38,669 bases of DNA from a virus: positions 1 through 38,669 of the IMG/VR virus record IMGVR_UViG_3300044620_001899; one strand, given 5' to 3'. The position numbers and the translations under genes are program-made. Positions 23,098 to 31,772 of the stretch are shown piece by piece; the stretch's first letter is position 1, and every line of letters starts with the position of its first letter. The notes below the pieces were generated by a model. The model saw only the letters and a list, made by a program, of their open reading frames with translations, was not told the origin of the DNA and ran no database searches.

Positions 23098-23299
23098 CTG
23101 TATCCTCTTCATCATCATCTATAAGTTCAATCGTAACGCCATCAATCTTGGTAAAATCTTGGGCATATTCTCTCGCTTTATGCCAAAGTTCTCTATCCAT
23201 TTCCTTGATGTATTCAGAAAATCTATGAACGAACATTAAATAGGCTTCACTGCCTTTTTCTAGATCTTCGTCAGACATGTCTTCATTATTATTATTCAT
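23063..23299 (-). CDS. Small acidic protein
   Basis: 78 residues starting MNNNNEDMSDEDLEKG, with a helical, aromatic middle (YLMFVHRFSEYIKEMDRELWHKAREYAQDF) and a very acidic end. GGAAG lies before the ATG; a second Met at residue 8 is possible. Encoded between primase and thyX, and overlapping thyX. No family recognised. Confidence 0.7.
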   Translation of the reverse strand: MNNNNEDMSDEDLEKGSEAYLMFVHRFSEYIKEMDRELWHKAREYAQDFTKIDGVTIELIDDDEEDTDDRDDAKRGSD

Positions 23300-23300
23300 G

Positions 23301-24284
23301 TTAATTTTTCTTCCAGTAAGTATACTTCATTTTAGCTTTAAGTCCAGAATAAACATTGTTGATAATCAGCTTCATGGTTGTAGCTTCTCCATATGCAATA
23401 ACCATATCGTTGACATCTTTCTTGTCTATCTCAGATGGCCAGATTACTACGTTTCTTCCGGCATCTATGTATCTACCCAATAGTGCAGAAATTTCTGCGT
23501 TTCTTGGTTCATTGTCAAATATAAACACTACTTTTGATTTTGCAATCTTTGCAGGCAATTCTTCAAGCCACCCCGCACCCTGCATTGCAGTACAGTTTGG
23601 AATGAACATCGAATCAATAGGTCCTTCAGTAACATATACAGTTGACCTTGGATCTATTTTATCTAGATTGTACCAGAGTCTTTCTTGCCCTTCTTTTTTG
23701 AGCGTGATGTATCTGATCGCTTTTTCGTCATCGATTGCTCTGCCTTGAACCCCAACAAGCTCACCCACCTCGTTGTAGAACGGTATGACGAGTCTGGCTT
23801 CCTTATGTCCAGTTCTGTCAAAGTCGGCCATGATCTTACTGAAATCAGGGCTGTAATAAAAGTTGCTATACTTTTCTTTCGAAATTTGTCTAGAGTGAAC
23901 ATATTTTACTGCCTTATGATCTGCATTGAGTAAGTCAAGCCTTGTTCCGAGGTTAGTAAAAGATGGTTGCTTGACTTCTTTCTTTTCTGTAACCATTGGT
24001 TCTGGAGTCTTTTCCTTAAACATTTCGAACGAGTATTCTTTGCATAGTGTCGGGCTAACAGACTCAAGAACCCCATATAGATTAGAAGAAAACCCGCAAT
24101 TGTGGCATTTGTATACATAATGTCCTTTATGCTCAAAGAAATATCCCCTTGTCTTGGACTTATTTCTCTTTGAGTCGCCACACTTAAAACATCTGCATGT
24201 GGCTAGCGTTTCTTTCTTCCACTTGAATTTTTCAAGTGAACCAGAAACAAGATTTACAAACTTCTTGTCAATATATAGAGTCAT
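23301..24284 (-). CDS. DNA primase, T4 gp61-like
   Basis: 327 residues. An N-terminal zinc-binding site (C32-x-x-C35, C60-x-x-C63) is followed by a TOPRIM core: YVTEGPIDSMF with E220 and D224, and KVVFIFDNEP with D257. It makes RNA primers at the replication fork together with the helicase encoded just upstream, with which it overlaps by ATGA. Confidence 0.92.
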   Translation of the reverse strand: MTLYIDKKFVNLVSGSLEKFKWKKETLATCRCFKCGDSKRNKSKTRGYFFEHKGHYVYKCHNCGFSSNLYGVLESVSPTLCKEYSFEMFKEKTPEPMVTEKKEVKQPSFTNLGTRLDLLNADHKAVKYVHSRQISKEKYSNFYYSPDFSKIMADFDRTGHKEARLVIPFYNEVGELVGVQGRAIDDEKAIRYITLKKEGQERLWYNLDKIDPRSTVYVTEGPIDSMFIPNCTAMQGAGWLEELPAKIAKSKVVFIFDNEPRNAEISALLGRYIDAGRNVVIWPSEIDKKDVNDMVIAYGEATTMKLIINNVYSGLKAKMKYTYWKKN

Positions 24285-25696
24285 TTTGCGCCTTCAAACG
24301 TCCAGTTCACGGCTTTGTTCTTTTTCTTTCCAAATGCCGGGTTGAACGCCTGACCGTCATATCCTGATCCGACTCCTTCATCATCCGTATTATTAGCATT
24401 AACAAGATTGTTGCTAGAATTGTCAACATCATAAAATTTCATCTTGGATTTATTTACACCGACCAAGAACTTACGATTCTTAGTAGTATCGTTTCCACGA
24501 TTCTTCAATTGTTTGACCATGAGTTGCCCAGCTTCTGCAAGTTCTTCATTCTCAATCAACGCAAAGAAGAAATCTGCAGTTTGGGGAAGACCAAAGCTTT
24601 CAGAAGTATCGGTCATCTCCATATCGCTGCTCTTGGCACCTTCACGGTTCACCTGAGTGGCCGTCCACAGAGGCACATTAAACTGTTTGGCAAGACCGCG
24701 AAGTTCTTCTGCAATACCCTTAACGTAAGTGTAACTGTTCATACCGTTGCCTAGTTTGAAACGAGCACAGGAACAAATATTAAGATAATCAACAAAGATT
24801 ACATCTGGAATGAACTTCTTCTTGATCTTAAGTTCTTCCATAAGATTGCGGAAGTGAGTGACATTGGCGGCTGCTGTTGGATATTCCTTGATGATTAGCT
24901 TTCCACGGCAAGTCTTCTTGAAGTTTTCAACCTTACTTTCGTATTGGTTGATTGGCATTTGTTCAAGAACGTGCATGTCCGAGTCTAGAAGGTTTGCATC
25001 AATTCTTTTTGCAATCTCTTCTTCTGCCATTTCAAGAGTAATGTAAAGAACATTCATGTTTTGTGACAAACATGCTGCCGCATGATGGCAAAGGAATGCA
25101 CTCTTGCCCACACCTGACGCTGCCATGACTACGTTGAGCGTCTTCTTCCTAACCCCACCACGGGTGATTGTATTAAACATCTCAAGATCGAAAGGAACTT
25201 TCTCTTCGACTCTGTGATAATATTCATAACGCTCATCCACATCTTCAAGAAAGTCATGCCCGACTCTTGTATCAAATGAGACGGACAGAGCCTTTGACAT
25301 AATCTCTGGAATTGCATTTTGTGTTTTCTCCTTGTCTTTGCCCTCAATGATACCAATGGATTCCATGATACCATTATAGATTGCCTTTTCTTTGCAAAAC
25401 TTTTCTGTATTCTCTACCAACCATACAGTGTCTGATTTCTCGCCTTCCTTATACATCTCATCGGAGATAGAGACACATCTTTTAAATTCAATTTCACCCA
25501 GAGCCTTCTCATTCTCAAGGGAGATGAGAATAGCATCCTTGGTTGGGATGTTATTGTACTTAAGAATAAACTTGCTTACGATGTTGAATACTGTTTTTTC
25601 ACACTTATCGTGAAAGTATTCTTCCTGCAAGAAAGGAACTACTTTTCTTGCATACTCCTCATTGAGTACCAAGTTCTTGAGAATGACTGTTTCCAT
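24281..25696 (-). CDS. Replicative DNA helicase, DnaB / T4 gp41 family
   Basis: 471 residues. Walker A MAASGVGKSA at about 191-200, Walker B VIFVDYLN at about 299-306, and a later TQVNREG segment fit the DnaB-type RecA core. The N-terminal 150 residues are the usual helical domain. It unwinds DNA at the fork. First gene of the helicase-primase-thyX-nrdJ-tRNA-Asn operon; the ATG is 6 nt after TATAAT, so the operon's message should start leaderless. Confidence 0.93.
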   Translation of the reverse strand: METVILKNLVLNEEYARKVVPFLQEEYFHDKCEKTVFNIVSKFILKYNNIPTKDAILISLENEKALGEIEFKRCVSISDEMYKEGEKSDTVWLVENTEKFCKEKAIYNGIMESIGIIEGKDKEKTQNAIPEIMSKALSVSFDTRVGHDFLEDVDERYEYYHRVEEKVPFDLEMFNTITRGGVRKKTLNVVMAASGVGKSAFLCHHAAACLSQNMNVLYITLEMAEEEIAKRIDANLLDSDMHVLEQMPINQYESKVENFKKTCRGKLIIKEYPTAAANVTHFRNLMEELKIKKKFIPDVIFVDYLNICSCARFKLGNGMNSYTYVKGIAEELRGLAKQFNVPLWTATQVNREGAKSSDMEMTDTSESFGLPQTADFFFALIENEELAEAGQLMVKQLKNRGNDTTKNRKFLVGVNKSKMKFYDVDNSSNNLVNANNTDDEGVGSGYDGQAFNPAFGKKKNKAVNWTFEGAK

Positions 25697-25702
25697 TATT
25701 TT

Positions 25703-25731
25703 ATTATACTATTATATAATCATTTGTCCAA
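25703..25731 (-). promoter_or_regulatory. Sigma70-like promoter of the helicase operon, leaderless
   Basis: TTGGAC (25731-25726), 17-nt spacer, TATAAT (25708-25703), 6 nt to the ATG at 25696. Confidence 0.8.
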
Positions 25732-25733
25732 CA

Positions 25734-26045
25734 TTAATCTTGGTGAACATCATCTTCAAGATCTGTTGGTTCAGATTTAACTTTAGCGCCCTGTTCAATC
25801 AAGTTCACAAAAATTTCTCCAACTATTTTTGTAAAATTTTCATTTTCTTGATTAAATCCTTCAAACGAATCTATTACATCAACTTGCATATTGACTTTTA
25901 AATCTCCGCTTTCAAGTTCTTCCAATGAAATTTTTCCATACTTATACACAACGCCCTCAAATTCTCCAGAAAGAATTTCAATTGGGCATGTTTCGTCTGC
26001 TTTTGCTTCAAGATCTAAAAATCTATATTCAGGAACCTTGTCCAT
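25734..26045 (-). CDS. Unknown conserved phage protein
   Basis: 103 residues starting MDKVPEYRFLDLEAK, acidic, with a central GEFEGVVYKYGKISLEE...DLKVNMQVDVID beta region. Proteins of this look occur next to uvsX in T4-like marine phages; function unknown. It overlaps the uvsX stop by 17 nt and ends just before the helicase promoter. Confidence 0.75.
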   Translation of the reverse strand: MDKVPEYRFLDLEAKADETCPIEILSGEFEGVVYKYGKISLEELESGDLKVNMQVDVIDSFEGFNQENENFTKIVGEIFVNLIEQGAKVKSEPTDLEDDVHQD

Positions 26046-27051
26046 ATTTGAAGTCCTTTTGAATTTCTGCGTCCAATCTATCTAGAATATCTTTAGTATA
26101 GTACTTTTCAGGTTCTTCGTCAATATTTTTTTCAAATACTTTTGTTCCATCTGGTAGTTCTACTCTAGTGGAAACCTTCTTGAAGATACCGTATTTTAGT
26201 GCCAGGTCAGTTAGTCCATAATAACGGCTGAGTCCAGATGTGTAATTCAAACGGGTTTCTACTTGCATGTTTTCTTTTACAAATCGATTCTTGTAGTTGG
26301 TGCACTTGATAAAATTTCCAACGACACCATCTTCTGTTTTGTCTTTGCTCTTTGAGAGAGTAAGAATGTTACTTGCTGCATACTTCAATCCAATACCACC
26401 ACCAAGCTCCTTTGTTGGAACGTAAGAACCAATTACTTGATAAGTGTGATTTGTGAGAAGCATGGGAATTTTTGCTTTTCCTAGTTTCAAAGTAAGTACT
26501 CGGAATGTTGCCTTGGTCTGCTGTGCTTTAGTCATATCACGAACATCTTTTCCTTCAGCAGAGTCTGTCATTTCCTTGCGAGTAGACAACATTCCCAGAG
26601 AATCTAGAATCATAAACACTGGCTTTCTATCATCTTCTGGCTGTTCGATAATGTCATTCACAATCTTGAGTGCTTGTGTTTTGAATTCTTCGATTGTAGC
26701 AACCGGGATAACTGCAATGCGCTCGGGATCAACGCCACGGGCATTGAACATATCCGATGTCACAGCCTGTTCTGTATCAAAATAAATAACAACTCCATCT
26801 TTGTGGTCTTTTAGAAATTGCCCTGCAATCCCAATTGCATAAAAAGTCTTTCCCGTTGCAGGATCTCCCGCAAGGCATGAAATTTTATTATTTGGCAGAC
26901 CTCCGTAGATGGAGCCAGACAACAGTGCATTCAGAACATATGAACCCGTGTCAATATAGCCCGCTACATCAGCACCATCAATACCGTCTGCTACTATGGA
27001 TGCATCTGGATTTTCAATCTTACTCAATAAATTTTTAAGATACTTTGACAT
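26029..27051 (-). CDS. uvsX: RecA/UvsX-like recombinase
   Basis: 340 residues from MSKYLKNLL; AAGGAAG before the ATG at 27051 rejects the longer reading from 27120. Walker A GDPATGKT at 62-69; Walker B VFMILD ending at D150, followed by SLGML; a later GGIGLKYAAS segment is typical of UvsX. It forms filaments on single-stranded DNA for recombination-dependent replication and repair. Part of the 27565-25734 operon. Confidence 0.92.
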   Translation of the reverse strand: MSKYLKNLLSKIENPDASIVADGIDGADVAGYIDTGSYVLNALLSGSIYGGLPNNKISCLAGDPATGKTFYAIGIAGQFLKDHKDGVVIYFDTEQAVTSDMFNARGVDPERIAVIPVATIEEFKTQALKIVNDIIEQPEDDRKPVFMILDSLGMLSTRKEMTDSAEGKDVRDMTKAQQTKATFRVLTLKLGKAKIPMLLTNHTYQVIGSYVPTKELGGGIGLKYAASNILTLSKSKDKTEDGVVGNFIKCTNYKNRFVKENMQVETRLNYTSGLSRYYGLTDLALKYGIFKKVSTRVELPDGTKVFEKNIDEEPEKYYTKDILDRLDAEIQKDFKYGQGS

Positions 27052-27322
27052 TTTTCTTCCTTTTTGGTATTTCTCTTGTTGTAATAATAACTGCACCCCA
27101 GTCTTTCTGGGATGCCTCAATTGGTTTAACTGAATCTACGATTAGGTCACCAATGCCTTCATAAAATCTATCACCAACCATATAGCATGGCCCACCTTCA
27201 AAATCAAATAACCCATCAGCGTGGCGAGTAAACAAAGACCTGCCTTCGATTTTGTAAGATCCATCTTCAAGAAGTGTGAGTATTCTTTCATCACCATATC
27301 TAGATTTAAATTTCTTAACCAT
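27035..27322 (-). CDS. Unknown small protein
   Basis: 95 residues starting MVKKFKSRYGDERIL. A beta-rich pattern (LLEDGSYKIEGRS...GGPCYMVGDRFYEG) and a Lys-rich end. It overlaps the uvsX start by 17 nt, which suggests translational coupling. No family recognised. Confidence 0.7.
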   Translation of the reverse strand: MVKKFKSRYGDERILTLLEDGSYKIEGRSLFTRHADGLFDFEGGPCYMVGDRFYEGIGDLIVDSVKPIEASQKDWGAVIITTREIPKRKKNVKVS

Positions 27323-27325
27323 AAA

Positions 27326-27565
27326 TTAACACTCCTGATTCATTGCTTTAAGCAATTCCATCTCTTCTTTCAACTCTTCTAGTTCTTCTTTGAGTTGATT
27401 GATTACTATATTCTGTCTCTGAATTTCTCTCTTCTGTTCTTCAATAACACTATTATTTGGAAAATTTATTTCGTGGTTTGAATTAGAACTAAAAATATAT
27501 TTACCATCAATAAATTCAGACTTTTTTGTATTATAATGTTTATATTTTTTAGAAAAACTTTTCAT
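27326..27565 (-). CDS. Small protein with C-terminal coiled coil
   Basis: 79 residues from MKSFSKKYKHYN. A TTG start 18 nt upstream would lie in the promoter and is rejected. The C-terminal 40 residues (VIEEQKREIQRQNIVINQLKEELEE onward) form a clear coiled coil. First gene of the uvsX operon; its message should be leaderless. No family recognised. Confidence 0.7.
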   Translation of the reverse strand: MKSFSKKYKHYNTKKSEFIDGKYIFSSNSNHEINFPNNSVIEEQKREIQRQNIVINQLKEELEELKEEMELLKAMNQEC

Positions 27566-27571
27566 TATTTT

Positions 27572-27599
27572 ATTATACCTCAAACAAAGAAAGAATCAA
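27572..27599 (-). promoter_or_regulatory. Sigma70-like promoter of the uvsX operon, leaderless
   Basis: TTGATT (27599-27594), 16-nt spacer, TATAAT (27577-27572), 6 nt to the ATG at 27565. The stretch TATAATAAAATAATG is identical to that before the helicase gene. It overlaps the end of the polymerase gene. Confidence 0.8.
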
Positions 27600-30081
27600 G
27601 AGTTGCCTGTTTACTTATTGACCAGTTTATGGCTTGGAGAATATTGTCAAGCGGTTCTTGAAAAGTTTTTTCAAACTGTTTCTTGCGGTCGATATATTTT
27701 TCAAGTTGAAACTGCTTGGGTGGTTTGTTAATAAACCCCATGACAGCATCTCTGCCAGCCATACCATATGGATTTGGAACTTTTACAAAGACGAATTTCA
27801 TCTTGTCATTTTCCTTGATGGATTGCACTTCTTTGTCTATGTTTAGTTTCTTTGTATGTGCATTATGCAACAATGCTGCCTTCGTAGCAATTGGAGTTCC
27901 GGTCTTGTAGATATTAGAACTGTCTTTGTATTTGTTGATTCCCTTGACACCCCGAGGAGCTGCGACATCCTCAATAGGCATAATCATAAACGCATCATAA
28001 AATTCATCCACATAGTTTCGCAACTCCTCGGGGGTTTTTGTCAAGATAATACGAATGCAATCCTTAAGTTTAGAACGAACGACTGCTGGTGTGCTGCTTC
28101 TTGCAGTTTCAAGACCCATGATCTTTAACTTTGGATCAGCAAAACGAACTCCTTCAAGATCTTGCATGAGCAGTGCATATCGCTTTTTGGCAATAAACAT
28201 TCCAGCAGAAGCAATTGCTTCACGCTTGAAGAAGATCTTATTCTCCGGACAACCCAGAGTATATGCAAGCAGTTCCATCTCTTTTTTAAATTCAGGTTGA
28301 ATCTTCTGCTCGCAAACTTGATTGATAAACTCTGTGATATCTGGGATTTTTGTTTTCTTGGAAATTTGTTCCACTATCGGATCTAGATTCAAATATACGG
28401 AGTCAGTGTCAACTGCGATGACATAGTCTTTGTCAGTTTTAGTAATTTTTTGAATGTACTCATTCATGCAGTTTTCTGCTTTACGAATAATAACTTGTCC
28501 CGTTACCGTAACCGCTGTTGCCAGATGTGGTGCGGAATAAACGAATGCAGGATTGCCCAAACAGCCGTAGAGACTGTTTGCAAGAATTTTTTTAACTGAC
28601 TGACGAATTTTGAGTGCGGCAATGCGTGGCAACAGATCTTGATTCTTTGTTGCTTCGTATTCCCTCTCAAGATCAATCATCTTGGACTTTGCTTCTTTTC
28701 TTTGATTGAATGTTTTTTCAATAAGAACGGGTATAAATCCCTTTACATTACGAGTAAACATTGAACCATTGCAGGCAAGGCAGCATGATCTGCTTTCAGC
28801 ATCCTCAATAATATCTGGGATACTGGTTTTTTTGTTTTTCAAGAAGTCATCAGCATTAAGTGAAGAATCACTATTTTCACAAGTTTCTGGTGAAATGTTC
28901 CATTGCATGATAATGCTTGGATAGAGGCTTGTAGCATCAAAGCTTACAATGTTCTTGTAAAGTCCCGGAGTTACATCTTTAACATATGCACCAACAAACT
29001 GATCGTCTTTAGCATAACTCCGCTTTAACGGTGGAATTATGCTCTGCTTAAACAGATAATCACAACAAATGGTTTCCCAGATGCGTGTTGCAAAGAAAAC
29101 TGTATCGAATGTTATCTTGGCTTCGTATGCAATAGAAACTGCGAGATCGATCAGTCTGAGCTTATTGTCAAGCTGTTCAACCAAGACTGCATCTTGGACG
29201 TTATACTCCGCAAACTTTTGAAAATCATTGCGGTAAAACTCCCGAAGAGACCCATACTCGCTGTAATCAAGTTTTTGAGCATCCAGTTCCGCCTTTGCAA
29301 TAAAATTTAGAGCGTAACTTTCTTGACTCGTTCCGGAGAACTTCTTGTACAGATCCATATAATCAAGAATCGTATATCCAGGAAATTCATAGATCTTATA
29401 GACCTTTCCTCCGATATCCGTTTCCCTCATCTTCATCAAACCAAAAGGCAACCACTCCTGAATCTCCTTCTCGTCAAAGAAGAGTTTAGCCCTACCTATT
29501 ATATAGGGCATATCAAAGAGTTTAATATTCCACCCAGAAATGATATCTACATCTTCCTTTGCCAAAACCTCAAAGGTTTTCTTGATGAGTTCCTTTTCCG
29601 AACTTGTAAGTATTACTTTACAATTGGGAAGATCAACTGGCTTTGAAGTTATGACGTAGGTGGCACCATCAACCCGAATGCTCATCAGGTTGATTTTTTC
29701 ATTCGGGTTGTCCAAATCAGGAAACCCATCTTCGCTCTCACATTCCAAGTCTAGGTATGCGACTTTGATCTTGGAAAGATCGTATTCCACCTCAGCCTCA
29801 TAAGTCTCCATGAGATATTGAGTGAGAAAATCAGTGTTTCCATAAATCGGGCAATCATCTAAATCCCTGTATTGGTCAAGAAACTGTCTGCAATCATAAA
29901 GAGTGTCAAAGATCATACGCTTGACCTTGACACCATTCAACGATCTATACTTGCTGTCTTTATCTGTTTTAATGTACAGAGAAGGTTTAAACGCAACAGT
30001 GTCCGTGAATCGGACACCATTGCGATAACCTCGGACAAGTATCTTGTTGCCCTTTAGAGCGCAGGCAGTGTAAAATTTCAT
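27580..30081 (-). CDS. Family B DNA polymerase, T4 gp43-like
   Basis: 833 residues. The proofreading exonuclease motifs are D111-x-E113 (AYLDLE), N185...F189-D190 (SGWNIKLFD) and Y293-x3-D297. Polymerase motifs: A, D382 with SLYPS; B, KKILANSLYG (498-507); C, D558-T-D560. The last 10 residues contain QATLDSFF, a good fit to the clamp-binding QxxLxxFF box, so a gp45-type sliding clamp should be encoded elsewhere. Slightly shorter than T4 gp43. The start overlaps the upstream gene by ATGA. Confidence 0.96.
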   Translation of the reverse strand: MKFYTACALKGNKILVRGYRNGVRFTDTVAFKPSLYIKTDKDSKYRSLNGVKVKRMIFDTLYDCRQFLDQYRDLDDCPIYGNTDFLTQYLMETYEAEVEYDLSKIKVAYLDLECESEDGFPDLDNPNEKINLMSIRVDGATYVITSKPVDLPNCKVILTSSEKELIKKTFEVLAKEDVDIISGWNIKLFDMPYIIGRAKLFFDEKEIQEWLPFGLMKMRETDIGGKVYKIYEFPGYTILDYMDLYKKFSGTSQESYALNFIAKAELDAQKLDYSEYGSLREFYRNDFQKFAEYNVQDAVLVEQLDNKLRLIDLAVSIAYEAKITFDTVFFATRIWETICCDYLFKQSIIPPLKRSYAKDDQFVGAYVKDVTPGLYKNIVSFDATSLYPSIIMQWNISPETCENSDSSLNADDFLKNKKTSIPDIIEDAESRSCCLACNGSMFTRNVKGFIPVLIEKTFNQRKEAKSKMIDLEREYEATKNQDLLPRIAALKIRQSVKKILANSLYGCLGNPAFVYSAPHLATAVTVTGQVIIRKAENCMNEYIQKITKTDKDYVIAVDTDSVYLNLDPIVEQISKKTKIPDITEFINQVCEQKIQPEFKKEMELLAYTLGCPENKIFFKREAIASAGMFIAKKRYALLMQDLEGVRFADPKLKIMGLETARSSTPAVVRSKLKDCIRIILTKTPEELRNYVDEFYDAFMIMPIEDVAAPRGVKGINKYKDSSNIYKTGTPIATKAALLHNAHTKKLNIDKEVQSIKENDKMKFVFVKVPNPYGMAGRDAVMGFINKPPKQFQLEKYIDRKKQFEKTFQEPLDNILQAINWSISKQATLDSFFV

Positions 30082-30395
30082 TTCTTTGCGTCTTTGTCCT
30101 TAAGCAATCCTGCAAGAATAACGCTGTAATTGATAATGTCAACAATTGCGTCGTACACGCTCTCGTTTTTCAAACAAAGTTCTCCACGGTTTAAATAAGT
30201 GGAGATTCTTGACATTTTATCCGTCATTCGGATAAGAACACCAAGTTCAGCGGTTGAAAATCCAAGATATTCAGCTCGTCTGAAGTTCATAAACGGATCA
30301 GCCGTAGAAGCATAGTCATTGTTCTTTTTTTCCATCAATTCCTTGGCTTCTTGGCAAATTTTAGTATGTAAGGCAAATAGTTCGTCTCTAGTCAT
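30078..30395 (-). CDS. DUF1599-like nucleotide-modification-associated protein
   Basis: 105 residues. ICQEAKELMEKKNNDYAS..DPFMNFRRAEYLG and a helical LIRMTDKMSRISTYLN...YDAIVDIINYSVIL pattern match the all-helical DUF1599 / nucleotide modification associated domain family, related in look to MazG-type nucleotide hydrolases. Placement directly before the polymerase supports a nucleotide-pool role (inference). A consensus promoter lies 8 nt before the ATG. Confidence 0.75.
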   Translation of the reverse strand: MTRDELFALHTKICQEAKELMEKKNNDYASTADPFMNFRRAEYLGFSTAELGVLIRMTDKMSRISTYLNRGELCLKNESVYDAIVDIINYSVILAGLLKDKDAKK

Positions 30396-30403
30396 GGTTA
30401 TCC

Positions 30404-30431
30404 ATTATAACACCTTCTATTGGAGTGTCAA
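30404..30431 (-). promoter_or_regulatory. Strong sigma70-like promoter of the polymerase operon, leaderless
   Basis: TTGACA (30431-30426), 16-nt spacer ending in TGT (extended -10), TATAAT (30409-30404), 8 nt to the ATG at 30395. Confidence 0.9.
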
Positions 30432-30434
30432 GAA

Positions 30435-30442
30435 TATAAATA
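30435..30442 (+). promoter_or_regulatory. T4-type late promoter of the lysis block
   Basis: Exact TATAAATA, 25 nt before the ATG at 30468. Unlike other late promoters here it leaves a leader with a GGAG site (30454-30457). It lies 3 bp from the -35 box of the divergent polymerase promoter. Confidence 0.75.
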
Positions 30443-30467
30443 TTAAGACACACTGGAGTTAGTAAAG

Positions 30468-31073
30468 ATGTACCTATCCATGATTGATCCCATTAAAGTA
30501 ATAGAAGGCATTTCTCTCGCAGTAATGGGAATTTTAGGAATTGGGTGGGGTATTGCAAAATTTTGGAAGTCTAAAGAAAAAACAGATAACTTTATAGCAA
30601 TTCATACAGAAATTCATGAATTGCTTACTGAACTTCGTTTGAGTGCTGGCAGTATGCGAGCCACCGTGCTTCAATTCCATAATGGGGAATACTTCATGGA
30701 TGGTATATCCATGAGAAAATTTTCAATAACCCATGAATCGTCACATCGTGGTTATATTTCTCAGGCCGTAAAATTTAAAAATGTTCTTTGCTCACTTTAT
30801 ATTCCCCTTCTAAACAGAATTCTTGAAGATAAAGCTGTAGTTTACCAAGTTGAAGCAATGCCTGAAAGTTATGCAAAGCATTTCTTTGAAGATGAAAACA
30901 TCTCTCATTATGCATGTCTTCCATTAAAAAACAAAGCAGTAAACGTTGGATTTATATTAATTCAATGGCATGAAGATTTTAAACCAAATATGGACAAAGA
31001 ACATGCCATGATGGAACATTTCAAAACTATAAAAGATTCTATAGAACTTCAACTTTCATATCAGAGGAACTAA
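30468..31073 (+). CDS. Membrane-anchored GAF-like protein in the lysis block
   Basis: 201 residues. One N-terminal membrane segment (about 11-33, VIEGISLAVMGILGIGWGIAKFW), then a soluble domain with a GAF-like pattern: SAGSMRATVLQFHNGEYFMDGISMRKFSITHES and later HYACLPLKNKAVNVGFILIQW. A second Met at residue 5 is an alternative start. Directly before the holin gene on the same late transcript, so it may sense a signal or control lysis timing (inference). Confidence 0.7.
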   Translation: MYLSMIDPIKVIEGISLAVMGILGIGWGIAKFWKSKEKTDNFIAIHTEIHELLTELRLSAGSMRATVLQFHNGEYFMDGISMRKFSITHESSHRGYISQAVKFKNVLCSLYIPLLNRILEDKAVVYQVEAMPESYAKHFFEDENISHYACLPLKNKAVNVGFILIQWHEDFKPNMDKEHAMMEHFKTIKDSIELQLSYQRN

Positions 31074-31074
31074 T

Positions 31075-31509
31075 ATGCCTACAGAATTAATATCTTTACT
31101 AGGTGGAGGGGTTACGGGATTCCTGTTCCGTTATTGGGCCCAAAGAGCCCAAGACCAAAAAGACATGTTTAAAATGGCTATTGAGGCCAACAAACAAACA
31201 ACAGATAACCAAGATAAAGCAGCCCAACGAGTGCCACTGGACGTAGGCAAAGGAGTAAGACAGTTAATAGTTCTAGCATGCCTTTTTGCAGTCGTTGCAG
31301 CACCATTTGTTCTTCCATTCTTTGGAATTTCAACATTCGCAGAGTTTACTCAAAAGCAACCTGAAAGTTTCTTTGGTTTGATTCCAGAAACAACTCGTAA
31401 ATATTTCGTGGAGATTCCCGGATATTTATTTGCTGAAGAGAATCGTCAAGTTCTATTGGCGGTCGTCGGGTTCTACTTCGGCACAGCAGCAGGGGGAAAT
31501 AAATCATGA
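31075..31509 (+). CDS. Holin, three-membrane-segment type
   Basis: 144 residues. Hydrophobic segments near 5-22, 60-85 and 122-141, with a charged, helical part between the first two (RAQDQKDMFKMAIEAN). The layout matches the three-TM holin family described for gene transfer agents (PF11351-like). It would open the inner membrane at lysis. Starts 1 nt after the upstream stop and overlaps the next gene by ATGA. No endolysin is encoded in this window. Confidence 0.75.
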   Translation: MPTELISLLGGGVTGFLFRYWAQRAQDQKDMFKMAIEANKQTTDNQDKAAQRVPLDVGKGVRQLIVLACLFAVVAAPFVLPFFGISTFAEFTQKQPESFFGLIPETTRKYFVEIPGYLFAEENRQVLLAVVGFYFGTAAGGNKS

Positions 31510-31772
31510 AATATCTTTTAGCACTACTTTTTCTGGCCTCCTGCACAACTCCACAAATTGTTTCTCCTTTGGACAAACAGGGAAATCCAATCCATAGTGT
31601 ATTAAAAGAACCATTTTTTGGAACTCCAAGCCAAGCCTCTGAATGGAGTTTCTGGTACGTTATAATTTGTGCAGTTGTATTCTGGTTTGCTTGGAAAGAA
31701 TTTAAATCAATTAAATGGCCAAAGAAGAAATCAGAATCTTCCGGTACTTCCGAACCCACCGACTCTGTTTGA
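31506..31772 (+). CDS. Candidate u-spanin (lipoprotein with C-terminal membrane segment)
   Basis: 88 residues. MKYLLALLFLASC is a signal peptide with lipobox ending at C13. A second hydrophobic segment (about 46-64, WSFWYVIICAVVFWFAW) is followed by a Lys-rich, then acidic tail. A lipid anchor at one end and a membrane segment at the other is the unimolecular spanin design (as in phage T1), which joins outer and inner membrane; at 88 residues it is short for that family. Its 3' end overlaps the convergent dUTPase gene by 42 bp. Confidence 0.6.
   Translation: MKYLLALLFLASCTTPQIVSPLDKQGNPIHSVLKEPFFGTPSQASEWSFWYVIICAVVFWFAWKEFKSIKWPKKKSESSGTSEPTDSV

Noticed and set aside
26029-27120. UvsX start at 27120
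   Set aside because: The extra residues are not UvsX-like and overlap the upstream gene; a good binding site precedes 27051.
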